This document shows, in pieces, positions 25,866 to 34,107 of a stretch of 64,000 nucleotides of DNA. A program made the translations under genes and the position numbers. The number at the start of each line of letters is the position of its first letter. The first letter of the stretch is position 1. Source of the DNA: Bacillota bacterium (GTDB taxonomy: Bacteria > Bacillota > Clostridia > Tissierellales > Peptoniphilaceae); the NCBI GenBank assembly GCA_028724185.1, contig JAQYDN010000010.1, positions 1-64,000 of the forward strand, in the 5' to 3' direction. Under the pieces are notes generated by a model. The model did not search any database and was not told the DNA's origin. It saw only the letters and a list, made by a program, of their open reading frames with translations.

Positions 25866-26645
25866 ATGGATTTTAAATATCTAATCGTAGATAGTGCCGA
25901 CGGTATTGCAAAGGTTACGATTAATAAGCCGAAGAGCTTAAACGCGTTGAACTCCGAGCTTTTAAAGGAATTAAACGCTTGCTTTCACGCACTCGACGAA
26001 GACGAGGCGGTCGACGTCGTCGTCGTAACCGGAGAGGGAAAGGCATTTGTAGCCGGAGCCGACATCTCCGAAATGCAGCCGTTGGCAGCTGCGGAAGCGT
26101 ATGCTTTTGCAAAACTCGGGATGGACACGTTCATGCTCATCGAGCACATGTCTAAACCGGTTATCGCCGCAGTCAACGGATTCGCGTTGGGCGGCGGCTG
26201 TGAGTTAGCTCTCGCCTGCGACATTCGCATCGCATCGGAAAAAGCCGTATTCGGTCAACCGGAAGTCGGTCTCGGAATCACCCCGGGCTTCGGCGGAACG
26301 CAAAGACTCGCGCGCACGGTCGGCGTCGGCATCGCGAAAGAGTTGATTTACACGGCTAAAAATATCAAGGCCGACAGAGCCTATGAAATCGGCCTCGTCA
26401 ACAAAGTTGTCGCTCCCGAAGAATTGGACGACGCAGCCATGGAGATGGCAAAGACCATCGCGGGGAATGCGAAACTCGCCGTATCCTACGCAAAGGCTGC
26501 GATCGTCGACGGCATTCAAGCCGATATTCACACCGGTATGGACATTGAAAAATCAGCATTCTCGCTCTGCTTCGCCACGGAAGACCAAAAAGAAGGCATG
26601 AAGGCATTTTTGGAAAAACGCGGCGCGGAATTTAAGGGACAGTAA
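25866..26645 (+). CDS. crt: Enoyl-CoA hydratase (crotonase)
   Basis: A 259-residue crotonase that interconverts 3-hydroxybutyryl-CoA and crotonyl-CoA. The oxyanion-hole stretch AFVAGADISEM and the two catalytic glutamates (GGGCELALACD and FGQPEVGLG) are intact. AGGAGAG precedes the ATG, 36 bp after thl. Its place between thl and hbd indicates the C4 pathway rather than general fatty-acid breakdown. Confidence 0.95.
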   Translation: MDFKYLIVDSADGIAKVTINKPKSLNALNSELLKELNACFHALDEDEAVDVVVVTGEGKAFVAGADISEMQPLAAAEAYAFAKLGMDTFMLIEHMSKPVIAAVNGFALGGGCELALACDIRIASEKAVFGQPEVGLGITPGFGGTQRLARTVGVGIAKELIYTAKNIKADRAYEIGLVNKVVAPEELDDAAMEMAKTIAGNAKLAVSYAKAAIVDGIQADIHTGMDIEKSAFSLCFATEDQKEGMKAFLEKRGAEFKGQ

Positions 26646-26682
26646 TAGAGATATCTTGTTTTCTCGTTAAGGAGGATTTAAT

Positions 26683-27525
26683 ATGAAAATTGGTGTAGTT
26701 GGATCCGGCGCTATGGCCACCGGTATCGTTCAAGTTATCGCTCCCCATCACGAAGTCATCGTTCGCGGTGGAGCCATCGATCGTACGGAAGCTGTAAAGG
26801 CAAAGATCGAAAAGAACTTAAACAGAAACGTCGAAAAGGGAAGAATGGCTCAAGATGAAGCCGACAAGGCCGTCGCCGGCATTTCCTGTACGACGGAATT
26901 GACCGACTTAGCCGATTGCGACGTCATCATCGAAGCGACGACGGAAGATCCGGTTAAGAAAAAGAAGATCATTCAAACATTGGACGAAAACTGCAAGGAC
27001 GACGCCATCATCGCGACGAACACGTCGTCGCTTAGCATCAGCGACATCGCCGCCGTCGCTAAACGCCAAGACAAGGTTATCGGCATGCACTTCTTCAACC
27101 CGGCACATGCCATGAAGTTGGTCGAAGTCATCTGCGGCCTGAACACGAGCGACGAAACGAAAAAGGCGATCATCGATCTCGCTAAAGAAATCGGCAAGAC
27201 GCCGGTCGAAGTCGAAGAGGCTCCGGGATTTGTCGTTAACCGCATCCTGATCCCGATGATCAACGAAGGAATCAGCATCTACGCCGACGGCGTCGCATCG
27301 GTCGAAGACATCGACACCGCGATGAAACTCGGTGCAAACCACCCGATGGGACCGTTGGAACTCGCCGATTTGATCGGTCTGGACGTCGTCTTGGCCATCA
27401 TGGACGTTATGTACAACGACTACCACGACAGCAAATACCGTGCACACATCTTACTGCGTAAGATGGTTCGCGGCGGCAAGTTGGGTAGAAAGAGCGGCGA
27501 AGGTTTCTATAACTACAACAAATAA
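26683..27525 (+). CDS. hbd: 3-hydroxybutyryl-CoA dehydrogenase
   Basis: A 280-residue NAD(P)-dependent dehydrogenase reducing acetoacetyl-CoA to 3-hydroxybutyryl-CoA. N-terminal Rossmann motif GVVGSGAMATGI; the catalytic histidine is in MHFFNPAHAMKLVEV, followed by the VNRILIPMINE helical domain. AAGGAGG precedes the ATG. The expected partners for crotonyl-CoA reduction (bcd, etfB, etfA) do not follow: a terminator comes next, so they must be elsewhere if present. Confidence 0.96.
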   Translation: MKIGVVGSGAMATGIVQVIAPHHEVIVRGGAIDRTEAVKAKIEKNLNRNVEKGRMAQDEADKAVAGISCTTELTDLADCDVIIEATTEDPVKKKKIIQTLDENCKDDAIIATNTSSLSISDIAAVAKRQDKVIGMHFFNPAHAMKLVEVICGLNTSDETKKAIIDLAKEIGKTPVEVEEAPGFVVNRILIPMINEGISIYADGVASVEDIDTAMKLGANHPMGPLELADLIGLDVVLAIMDVMYNDYHDSKYRAHILLRKMVRGGKLGRKSGEGFYNYNK

Positions 27526-27581
27526 GGACGCTTTTTATCGAGCATCATGACCGTATGGATAGCACGTTCTGGCCATACGGG

Positions 27582-27610
27582 AAAGACCGGCACGACGTGT
27601 CGGTCTTTTT
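27582..27610 (+). terminator. Terminator of thl-crt-hbd
   Basis: Eleven-pair stem AAGACCGGCAC / GTGTCGGTCTT with a GAC loop and a T tail. A second inverted repeat, CCGTATGG (27551-27558) / CCATACGG (27573-27580), lies just before it. Confidence 0.9.
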
Positions 27611-27691
27611 GATTGTAGGAGGAAACATCGAAAAAAACGCGGCCGCGATCGCCCTCGGGCGGGGCGGGCGAGAGAAGAGACGGGGGAGAGT

Positions 27692-28279
27692 ATGTCCTAT
27701 TTAAGAGAACGCATTCGACGGGACGGGGTTATTTATCCCGGAAACGTCCTAAAAATCGATTCCTTTTTAAATCACCAGATCGATCCGAAGATCATGCGGG
27801 AGATCGGAGAGGCGTTTTACGAACACTTCGGCGATCGCAAGATCACGAAGATCTTGACGATCGAATCGTCGGGGATCGCGCCCGCCATCATGGCGGCGGT
27901 TCGCTTCGACGTGCCGATGCTGTTCGCCAAAAAGACGAGGCCGTCGACTTTGAAGGCGGACGAGGCGTATGTCTCCGAGGTCTATTCCTATACGAAAAAG
28001 ACCACTTCGACGGTCGTGGTGCCGAAAGATTATATAAGCGGGGACGATGCCGTCTTAATTATCGACGACTTCCTCGCAAACGGTGAGGCCGCGAGCGGGC
28101 TGATCGACATCGTAAGGCAGGCAGGCGCGAGTGTCGCGGGCGTCGGCATCTGCGTCGAAAAGTCGTTTCAGAAGGGGCGCGAGCGATTGGACGCGGCGGG
28201 AATAGAGGTCTATTCCGTCGTGCGCATTCGGGAAATTAATTATGAAAGACAGGAGATCGTCTTTCGGGAGGACCATTGA
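27692..28279 (+). CDS. xpt: Xanthine phosphoribosyltransferase
   Basis: A 195-residue purine phosphoribosyltransferase converting xanthine and PRPP to XMP. The PRPP loop reads LIIDDFLANGEA, the Xpt type, and the N-terminal ILKIDSFLNHQID stretch (here VLKIDSFLNHQID) is characteristic. In B. subtilis xpt is under a guanine riboswitch; I find none in the 80 bp between the upstream terminator and this gene. Ribosome site GGGGGAG. Convergent with the nitroreductase gene. Confidence 0.94.
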   Translation: MSYLRERIRRDGVIYPGNVLKIDSFLNHQIDPKIMREIGEAFYEHFGDRKITKILTIESSGIAPAIMAAVRFDVPMLFAKKTRPSTLKADEAYVSEVYSYTKKTTSTVVVPKDYISGDDAVLIIDDFLANGEAASGLIDIVRQAGASVAGVGICVEKSFQKGRERLDAAGIEVYSVVRIREINYERQEIVFREDH

Positions 28280-28336
28280 CGGCGACGGAAGGTGCGGATA
28301 TGTTGGGGTATGTAGCGTGGGACGGTTTTAGGTAAA

Positions 28337-28366
28337 AAAGAAACCCGGGACATTCCCGGGTTTTTC
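28337..28366. terminator. Bidirectional terminator between xpt and the nitroreductase
   Basis: AAACCCGGGA / TCCCGGGTTT stem with A-rich and T-rich flanks on both sides. Confidence 0.9.
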
Positions 28367-28380
28367 CATCGTGGGGTTGT

Positions 28381-28905
28381 TTAAAATTCTCCCATGTGCA
28401 CTTTGCTCGAGATATCGAAATCTCTGCGCTTCGGGAGGCGTTCGTCGGCGATTCCGAAGGGGATGAGACAGAGGATGCCGTATTCGGCGGGGATGTTGAA
28501 GAGTTCGCGGACGACGTCCTCGGCGGGGCGTCCGTCGTTGTCCTTGACGTCGCGGATGTTGACCCAGCTGGATTGGTAGCCGGCATCGGTCAAGAGCAGG
28601 CCCAGATAGCTCGCGACGATCGACGTCTCCTCGACCCACGTCGATTCCTCGGTGTTGTTGCCCAAGATGACGATAATTTGCGGGGCTTCACCCAAGTATT
28701 TCGTTCCGAATTTTTTAATTTGAGCGAGTCGTTCTTTCTTTTCTTCGTCTTCGACGATTAGAAATTCGACCGGGTGGGTATTTCCCTTGCTAGGACCCAT
28801 GGATGCCTGCTTCAAGATGTCGAGCAAGGTCTCCTCGTCCATGGTTTCGCCTTGTTTATATTTGCGCGTCGCGCGTCTTTTTTTGATGACTTCGTTTAGT
28901 TCCAT
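28381..28905 (-). CDS. Nitroreductase family protein
   Basis: A 174-residue FMN-dependent nitroreductase-fold protein. It begins with the family signature KKRRATRKYKQGETM (FMN phosphate contacts) and shows GPSKGNTHPVEFLIVED and the late stretch IPAEYGILCLIPFG. Substrate cannot be inferred. ATG 28905 follows GAGGAGG; an in-frame upstream ATG lacks a ribosome site. Confidence 0.9.
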   Translation of the reverse strand: MELNEVIKKRRATRKYKQGETMDEETLLDILKQASMGPSKGNTHPVEFLIVEDEEKKERLAQIKKFGTKYLGEAPQIIVILGNNTEESTWVEETSIVASYLGLLLTDAGYQSSWVNIRDVKDNDGRPAEDVVRELFNIPAEYGILCLIPFGIADERLPKRRDFDISSKVHMGEF

Positions 28906-29076
28906 ATCTACCTCCTCGGGGATTATGCGGCGATGGGTGAACATCGCGAAAATATCGTACAATTATTCTATCTTATGTATACCCAAATCAAAACTTTGTA
29001 AAGGTTTCACAAGAAGTTCAATCTTCTAATTTATGCTATAACTAATCTTATAGAAATAAAAAGAAAGGGGATTACC

Positions 29077-30312
29077 ATGGCATTGATACATGACAATCAA
29101 GATAGGGACCCTGAGCGCACGTACACGTATACGACACAGAAAAAGCGCAGACGCCCGGGGCGGTTCATTTTATTGGCGTTGATTTTCTCGCTGATCGGGG
29201 GCGTCGTCGGAAGCGCGGTGACGTATAAGCGCATGGCGAGCACGCCGCCGCAAGTGGTCGCGGAAAGCGCCCGGACGGGAGATGCGTCCAAGACCTCGAA
29301 GGTTCAGCGCAACCACAAGGCGGGCGTCGTCGAGAGCGTCGCACAGGCCTCGATGCCGTCAGTGGTCGGTATTACGACCGCCTCGACGAGACAGACGCCC
29401 CTGGGGCCGATGGCCGTCCAGGGGAGCGGGAGCGGATTTATCGTCTCCGAGGACGGTTATATTTTATCGAACGCACACGTCGTCGGCGAGGCGAAAAACA
29501 GCGTCAAAGTCCTCTTAAACGACGGTTCCGAGGCGGACGGAACGGTCGTGTGGTCGGATGCGGCGCTCGATCTCGGGCTCGTCAAGATCAAAAAAGACGG
29601 GCTCGTCGCGCTGCCGATGGGCGACAGCGACGACTTGAACATTGGCGAGGTCGCCGTCGCGATCGGAAATCCGCTGGGTCTCGACTTTCAACGTTCCGTC
29701 ACGGCGGGTGTGATCTCGGGGCTGAACCGAAACATCGGCGAGGTCGAAGGCAACTACATGGACGGCTTGATTCAAACCGACGCTTCCATCAACGCGGGCA
29801 ATTCGGGCGGGCCCCTCTTAAACGAGGAAGGACAGGTTATCGGCATCAATTCCGTGAAGATCGCATCGGCCGAAGGCCTGGGATTCTCCATCCCCATCAA
29901 TACGGCGAAGCCCATCGTCGAGCAGGTCATTAAGACCGGCGACTACAAGACCGTCGCCTTAGGCATCAGCGGCTACACCGTAAGCGCCATCGAACGCAGC
30001 GGTTACGACCTCGGAACCGGCGGCAAGGGCGTGATCGTAGGCGGCGTCGAGTCCGAATCGCCGGCGGCCAAGGCAGGTCTTCAAGTCAACGACATCATCC
30101 TCAAGTTGGGCGACAAAGAGATCAACTCGATGAGCCAGATGAGGCGGGAGCTCTATAAGTACCACTCCGGCGATACGGTCGAGGTGGTCGTCGCAAGGGG
30201 TTCGAAGAAGCAAACGCTGAAATTGACCTTCACCGACTATCAAGTGCCCAAGGTGCTTCCGCAAATTCAAGAGCAACCCAAGGAGAGAAAATCGCTGTTC
30301 CCGATCGGTTGA
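29077..30312 (+). CDS. htrA: HtrA/DegP-type membrane-anchored serine protease
   Basis: A 411-residue surface protease: a short cytosolic tail, one transmembrane helix at about 31-50, a trypsin-like domain with the full triad (H134 in SNAHVVGE, D165 in ALDLGLVK, S243 in NAGNSGGPLL), and one C-terminal PDZ domain (from about residue 300). It degrades misfolded exported proteins. AAAGGGG precedes the ATG. Monocistronic, ending at a bidirectional terminator. Confidence 0.95.
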   Translation: MALIHDNQDRDPERTYTYTTQKKRRRPGRFILLALIFSLIGGVVGSAVTYKRMASTPPQVVAESARTGDASKTSKVQRNHKAGVVESVAQASMPSVVGITTASTRQTPLGPMAVQGSGSGFIVSEDGYILSNAHVVGEAKNSVKVLLNDGSEADGTVVWSDAALDLGLVKIKKDGLVALPMGDSDDLNIGEVAVAIGNPLGLDFQRSVTAGVISGLNRNIGEVEGNYMDGLIQTDASINAGNSGGPLLNEEGQVIGINSVKIASAEGLGFSIPINTAKPIVEQVIKTGDYKTVALGISGYTVSAIERSGYDLGTGGKGVIVGGVESESPAAKAGLQVNDIILKLGDKEINSMSQMRRELYKYHSGDTVEVVVARGSKKQTLKLTFTDYQVPKVLPQIQEQPKERKSLFPIG

Positions 30313-30322
30313 CGGATCGATT

Positions 30323-30349
30323 AAAAAAGACCCCGCGGGGTCTTTTTTT
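30323..30349. terminator. Bidirectional terminator
   Basis: AAAAAAGACCCC / GGGGTCTTTTTT; ends htrA and the convergent VOC gene, whose stop codon it touches. Confidence 0.9.
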
Positions 30350-30740
30350 AATCTTCGGGTGTAAATGAAGGTTGAAACTGTGTGCGGAGCCGCCATTGAA
30401 ACCCGAAGGGGTCTTCGAACAGGGCGACCTTGACGCCCGCGTCCAAGTATACGGCGGGATAGTTGATCGGCTTCGCGTCCCGCTCGAGGGCCGCGTCGAA
30501 CAGCGCGTCCAAGTTTTCTTCGGATACGTCCAAGGTAAAGACGATGGCGTCGCGGCCTCTGCGAGAGAGGACGGGGCGCTTTACCAATTGAAAAGGATAG
30601 TCTAAAATAGTCATACTTGCATCAAGTTCGATGCCGTCTTCGGTATGGATCTCTGCGACGTCGACGGAGAAGAGGTCTTCATAAAAGTAAAGAGCGCTCC
30701 GCACGTCGTCGACGAAGAGGGTGATGGTTAATGCTTTCAT
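30348..30740 (-). CDS. VOC (glyoxalase/bleomycin-resistance) superfamily protein
   Basis: A 130-residue single VOC module. The paired beta-alpha-beta units are seen as TITLFVDDVRSALYFYEDLF at the start and ALFEDPFGFQWRLRTQF at the end (E/DPFG type). Such proteins bind a metal or a small ligand; activity is unknown. ATG 30740 follows GGGAGG; the frame extends further without a site. Confidence 0.88.
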   Translation of the reverse strand: MKALTITLFVDDVRSALYFYEDLFSVDVAEIHTEDGIELDASMTILDYPFQLVKRPVLSRRGRDAIVFTLDVSEENLDALFDAALERDAKPINYPAVYLDAGVKVALFEDPFGFQWRLRTQFQPSFTPED

Positions 30741-30897
30741 GTGTACCTCCCAAACAGTAGAAACTTGTAAGCAACTTTTACCCAATGAAGGAAAAAATAT
30801 GTCGCAAAATTAAAAATTTCGGAATCTTCGATGAAGAAGCGTCGAAACTTTCGAAAATGTTCTTTTTTGTCTATAATAAAAGGTTAGGAGGGATGCG

Positions 30898-31362
30898 ATG
30901 AGACTGAATGGAGTAGAGGATACGCGCGCATTCGGGCGTTTCCTCGGAGAGAAGATGGAGCCCTACGACGTGCTCGCCTTGATCGGCGACTTGGGAACGG
31001 GGAAGACGACTTTCGTCAAGGCGCTCGCGGAGGGCATGGGCCTCTCCTCGGATGTGACGAGTGCGACGTTTACGATCGTCAATATTTATCAGGGCGAGTT
31101 GCCGCTGTATCATTTCGACGTGTACCGACTCAAGGACGACATGGAATTTTTTGAAATGGGCGGCGAAGATTTAATGGACGACGGGGCGGTCTGCGCCATC
31201 GAATGGGCGGATCGCATCGAGGCGAGCTTGCCCGAAGATTACCTCGCCCTTTATTTTAAGCGCATCGACGAGACGACGCGCTCGGTTCGAATCGAGGGAT
31301 TCGGCGCGCGGGGCAAGGAGCTTGAAAGAGAGGTCATGCGATATGAAAATTCTCGCCTTTGA
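30898..31362 (+). CDS. tsaE: tRNA t6A synthesis ATPase TsaE
   Basis: A 154-residue P-loop protein (Walker A GDLGTGKTTF near residue 30) needed with TsaB and TsaD to transfer threonylcarbamoyl to A37 of ANN-reading tRNAs. The HFDVYRL and IEWADRIE blocks are typical. The C-terminus is slightly longer than usual and overlaps tsaB by 20 bp. Ribosome site AGGAGGG. First gene of tsaE-tsaB-rimI-tsaD. Confidence 0.95.
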   Translation: MRLNGVEDTRAFGRFLGEKMEPYDVLALIGDLGTGKTTFVKALAEGMGLSSDVTSATFTIVNIYQGELPLYHFDVYRLKDDMEFFEMGGEDLMDDGAVCAIEWADRIEASLPEDYLALYFKRIDETTRSVRIEGFGARGKELEREVMRYENSRL

Positions 31363-32044
31363 TACGGCGACGATGGAGACGAGTTGCGCGATTACAGAAG
31401 ACGACAAGGTCCTGGCGTCCTCGTCGGTAAACAGCACCGTGTCTCATTCGGAGACGCTGATCGGCATGATCGAGTCGATGCTTAAGACTTTGGGGATTTC
31501 CATAAGAGACATCGACATGATCGGCGTGGGCGTAGGCCCCGGATCGTTTACGGGGCTTCGCATATCGGTCGTGCTCGCAAAAGTGCTCGCCAAGTCGCTC
31601 GGCATTCCCGTCGTCGGCGTCTCGACTTTGGCGGCGCTTTCGCGTCAAGTCGCAGAAGACGGGATCGTCGTCCCCGTTCTGGACGCCCGGCGCCACAGGG
31701 TGTATACGGCCTTTTTCGAAAAGACGGGCGATGAGATCGTGCGCGAGGAGAAAGACGACGCCGTCGCCGTCGACGAGTTGATCGAGCGCGCCCCCGAAGG
31801 TGCCGTGTTTATCGGCGACGGGCTCGCGGCTTACGGCGAGGAGCTCGCCGCGGCGGGAAAAGACTTTACGCTCTATCCCGCCGCGCTCTCGAAGGTCGGG
31901 GCAGCCTTTATCGCCAAGGAGGCGAGGGCGGTGCTCGCATCCGAGGGGGCGTCGAATCCGTACGCGCTCGAACCGAACTATTTAAGGCCGTCTCAGGCCA
32001 TGCGGGAGTACAGGAGGAAACATGAACAATCTCACGACGCGTGA
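31343..32044 (+). CDS. tsaB: tRNA t6A synthesis protein TsaB
   Basis: A 233-residue ASKHA-fold partner of TsaD, catalytically inactive itself. It begins MKILAFDTATMETS and has the GVGPGSFTGLRI signature. ATG 31343 lies inside the end of tsaE; the longer frame from 31322 is unlikely given the conserved N-terminus. Its own end overlaps rimI by 23 bp. Confidence 0.95.
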   Translation: MKILAFDTATMETSCAITEDDKVLASSSVNSTVSHSETLIGMIESMLKTLGISIRDIDMIGVGVGPGSFTGLRISVVLAKVLAKSLGIPVVGVSTLAALSRQVAEDGIVVPVLDARRHRVYTAFFEKTGDEIVREEKDDAVAVDELIERAPEGAVFIGDGLAAYGEELAAAGKDFTLYPAALSKVGAAFIAKEARAVLASEGASNPYALEPNYLRPSQAMREYRRKHEQSHDA

Positions 32045-32465
32045 GGCGACGCTCGAAGATTTGGAGGACATCATGCGCATCGAGGAAGAGAGTTTTACGG
32101 TCCCTTGGTCCTACGACAGTTGGAAACGGGAGCTCGAAAATCCGCTGACTTATTACGAGGTGCTCCTCTATCGCGACGTCGTCATCGGCTACGTCGGCGC
32201 GTGGTTGTTGGGAGACCAGGCGCATATCGGAAACGTCGCGATCGACGGGGAATTTCGCGCGAACGGATACGGGCGCTATATGATGAACCACTACCTGTTT
32301 TCGATCTACGAGAAGGATATGCGTGCCGCGACGCTCGAAGTGCGAGACGACAACTATCCCGCGATCAAACTGTACGAGTCGCTCGGGTTTAAGCTCGAAG
32401 GCATCCGAAAAAATTACTATGCCCACGTCAAGCGCGACGGGCTGATTTACTGGAAGAGGTGGTAA
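32022..32465 (+). CDS. rimI: Ribosomal protein S18-alanine N-acetyltransferase
   Basis: A 147-residue GNAT acetyltransferase. The acetyl-CoA loop is seen as EFRANGYGRYMM and the C-terminal LYESLGFKLEGIRKNYY stretch is RimI-like. AGGAGG precedes the ATG, inside tsaB. RimI acetylates the N-terminus of S18, and rimI commonly sits within the tsa cluster. Confidence 0.94.
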   Translation: MNNLTTREATLEDLEDIMRIEEESFTVPWSYDSWKRELENPLTYYEVLLYRDVVIGYVGAWLLGDQAHIGNVAIDGEFRANGYGRYMMNHYLFSIYEKDMRAATLEVRDDNYPAIKLYESLGFKLEGIRKNYYAHVKRDGLIYWKRW

Positions 32466-32466
32466 T

Positions 32467-33462
32467 GTGTTAACATTGGGAATCGAATCCTCGTGTGACG
32501 AGACCTCCGTCGCCGTCGTACGGGACGGGCGGGAGATCCTGTCGAATATTATTTCGTCTCAAATCGAGATACACCGCCTATTCGGCGGCGTCGTCCCCGA
32601 AATCGCGTCGAGAAAGCACGTCTCGGCTATCCTGCCGGTGTTGGATCTCGCGATGGAGGAGGCACAGGTGAGTTTGGACGACATCGACGTAATCGCCGCG
32701 ACGCGGGGGCCGGGCCTGATCGGCGCGCTGCTCGTCGGACTCACGGCGGGAAGAGGACTGTCGCTTGCGACGGGGAAACCCTTTGTCGGCGTCAATCACA
32801 TCCGCGGGCATATCTGCGCGAACTATCTGACCCATCCCGAGTTGGAGCCTCCCTTTGTAGGCCTCATCGTCTCGGGAGGGCATACCTACCTGATCCACGT
32901 CGACGACTACATCGACTTTACGCTCTATGGAAAGACGCGCGACGACGCGGCGGGCGAAGCCTTCGATAAAGTGGCGCGCGCCATGGACATCGGATACCCG
33001 GGCGGTCCCGTAATCGACAAGCTCGCAAAAGAGGGCGAGGAAACCTATTCGCTCCCCCGCGTCATGCTCGAAGAGGGCAGCTGGGACTTCAGCTTTTCGG
33101 GCTTGAAGACCGCGGTCTTAAACGAGTTAAACCGCGCAAAGCAACGGGGAGAGGCGATCCGAAAGGAAGATATGGCCTGCTCGTTTCAGCGCGCCGTCAC
33201 CGACGTCTTGACGGAGAAGACCTATCGCTTGGTCCGCGAACTCGGCGAAGACAAGATCGTCTTAGCGGGCGGCGTCAGTGCAAATTCCGGCCTGCGCGCG
33301 GCGATGGAGGCGCGCGGAAGAGAAGAGGGCGTCGCGGTCTACTACCCCGACCCCGTCTTATGTACCGACAACGGCGCGATGATCGCCTCGGTCGGTTACT
33401 ACAGCTACCGAAAGGGCGAGGAGGCGAACGTCTTCGCCGATCCCAACCTGGGGCTCGATTAA
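32467..33462 (+). CDS. tsaD: tRNA N6-adenosine threonylcarbamoyltransferase
   Basis: A 331-residue ASKHA-fold metalloenzyme (old name gcp). It starts LGIESSCDETSVAVV; the metal histidines lie in VNHIRGHI; the sugar-binding GGVSANSGLR is present. GTG 32467 is used, 1 bp after the rimI stop, with GAGGTGG upstream. It catalyses the final step of t6A formation with TsaB and TsaE. A long DnaA-box-bearing intergenic region follows. Confidence 0.96.
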   Translation: MLTLGIESSCDETSVAVVRDGREILSNIISSQIEIHRLFGGVVPEIASRKHVSAILPVLDLAMEEAQVSLDDIDVIAATRGPGLIGALLVGLTAGRGLSLATGKPFVGVNHIRGHICANYLTHPELEPPFVGLIVSGGHTYLIHVDDYIDFTLYGKTRDDAAGEAFDKVARAMDIGYPGGPVIDKLAKEGEETYSLPRVMLEEGSWDFSFSGLKTAVLNELNRAKQRGEAIRKEDMACSFQRAVTDVLTEKTYRLVRELGEDKIVLAGGVSANSGLRAAMEARGREEGVAVYYPDPVLCTDNGAMIASVGYYSYRKGEEANVFADPNLGLD

Positions 33463-33482
33463 AACGTCAAGACGACAACGCG

Positions 33483-33521
33483 AACCTTCGCGTCGGCGAC
33501 GTGCCGGCGGGGAGGTTTTTT
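33483..33521 (+). terminator. Terminator of the tsa operon
   Basis: Long imperfect hairpin (AACCTTCGCG with CGGGGAGGTT outside, CGGC with GCCG inside) followed by TTTTTT. Confidence 0.8.
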
Positions 33522-33675
33522 GATGGCAAAAAAGCGCGGCGTATGATCTGAACGGAGAGTTCAAAGGCGAAAATCGCGCGGCGAATCGCGCGGATATTTT
33601 ATTGATAACCTGCAAAAAAGGTGCAGGACAGGGAAAATACCGCTCAAAAGGCATTATTAGGCGAATCTTAAAGAT

Positions 33676-33821
33676 TGTGTAAAAATCGGTAAAAATGTGG
33701 GTAAGTCGTGCATAAATCTGTGGATAACGTGGATAACTTTCCGGAAACGGCGTATAATCGCCAGAAAGATGTGTATAACTCTGTGCATAATATGGATAAC
33801 TTGTGGATGAGCTGTCGATAG
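33676..33821 (+). other. DnaA-box cluster in the tsaD / ABC-F intergenic region
   Basis: Within 146 bp there are about ten same-strand matches to TGTGGATAA: exact at 33719-33727; one mismatch at 33696-33704, 33728-33736, 33770-33778, 33782-33790, 33791-33799 and 33802-33810; two mismatches at 33676-33684, 33707-33715 and 33813-33821. Some abut. The surrounding 33522-34084 has no gene; it also holds a direct repeat AATCGCGCGG (33572-33581, 33584-33593). B. subtilis has a known DnaA-box cluster in the same gcp-ydiF interval, where DnaA is titrated. Confidence 0.85.
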
Positions 33822-34084
33822 ATCGCGGCCTCAAAAACGTTGAGAATGATAATTGGAAGAAAAGGGGAAGAAAGTGCAATGTACAGGAGATAAAAATTTT
33901 TTCGTAATGCGGAAGAAACATAGCCTTTGCGGCGTGAGAGGAGGGTGTTTATAAAACGCTGAAAATATTTGGCGAAGACACCGGCGAGAAGAAGGAAGCG
34001 ACGGCGTAGATCGTGCGGGTATGTAAAAGAAAAGGCGCGGATAAGGCGGTCGTCTGCGCGTCTCTTTTCGATCTTAAAAGGCAA

Positions 34085-34105
34085 TAAAAAAAGCCCCGCG
34101 GGGCT
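34085..34105 (-). terminator. Terminator of the ABC-F gene
   Basis: AGCCCC / GGGGCT stem; on the minus strand it is followed by T7. Confidence 0.9.
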
Positions 34106-34107
34106 CA

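Noticed and set aside
27551-27580. Inverted repeat before xpt as a purine riboswitch
   Set aside because: It precedes the hbd terminator and lacks purine-riboswitch core sequences.
33522-34084. DnaA-box region as the chromosome origin oriC
   Set aside because: No dnaA, dnaN, rpmH or parAB nearby and no clear AT-rich unwinding element; the position matches a known non-origin cluster in B. subtilis.
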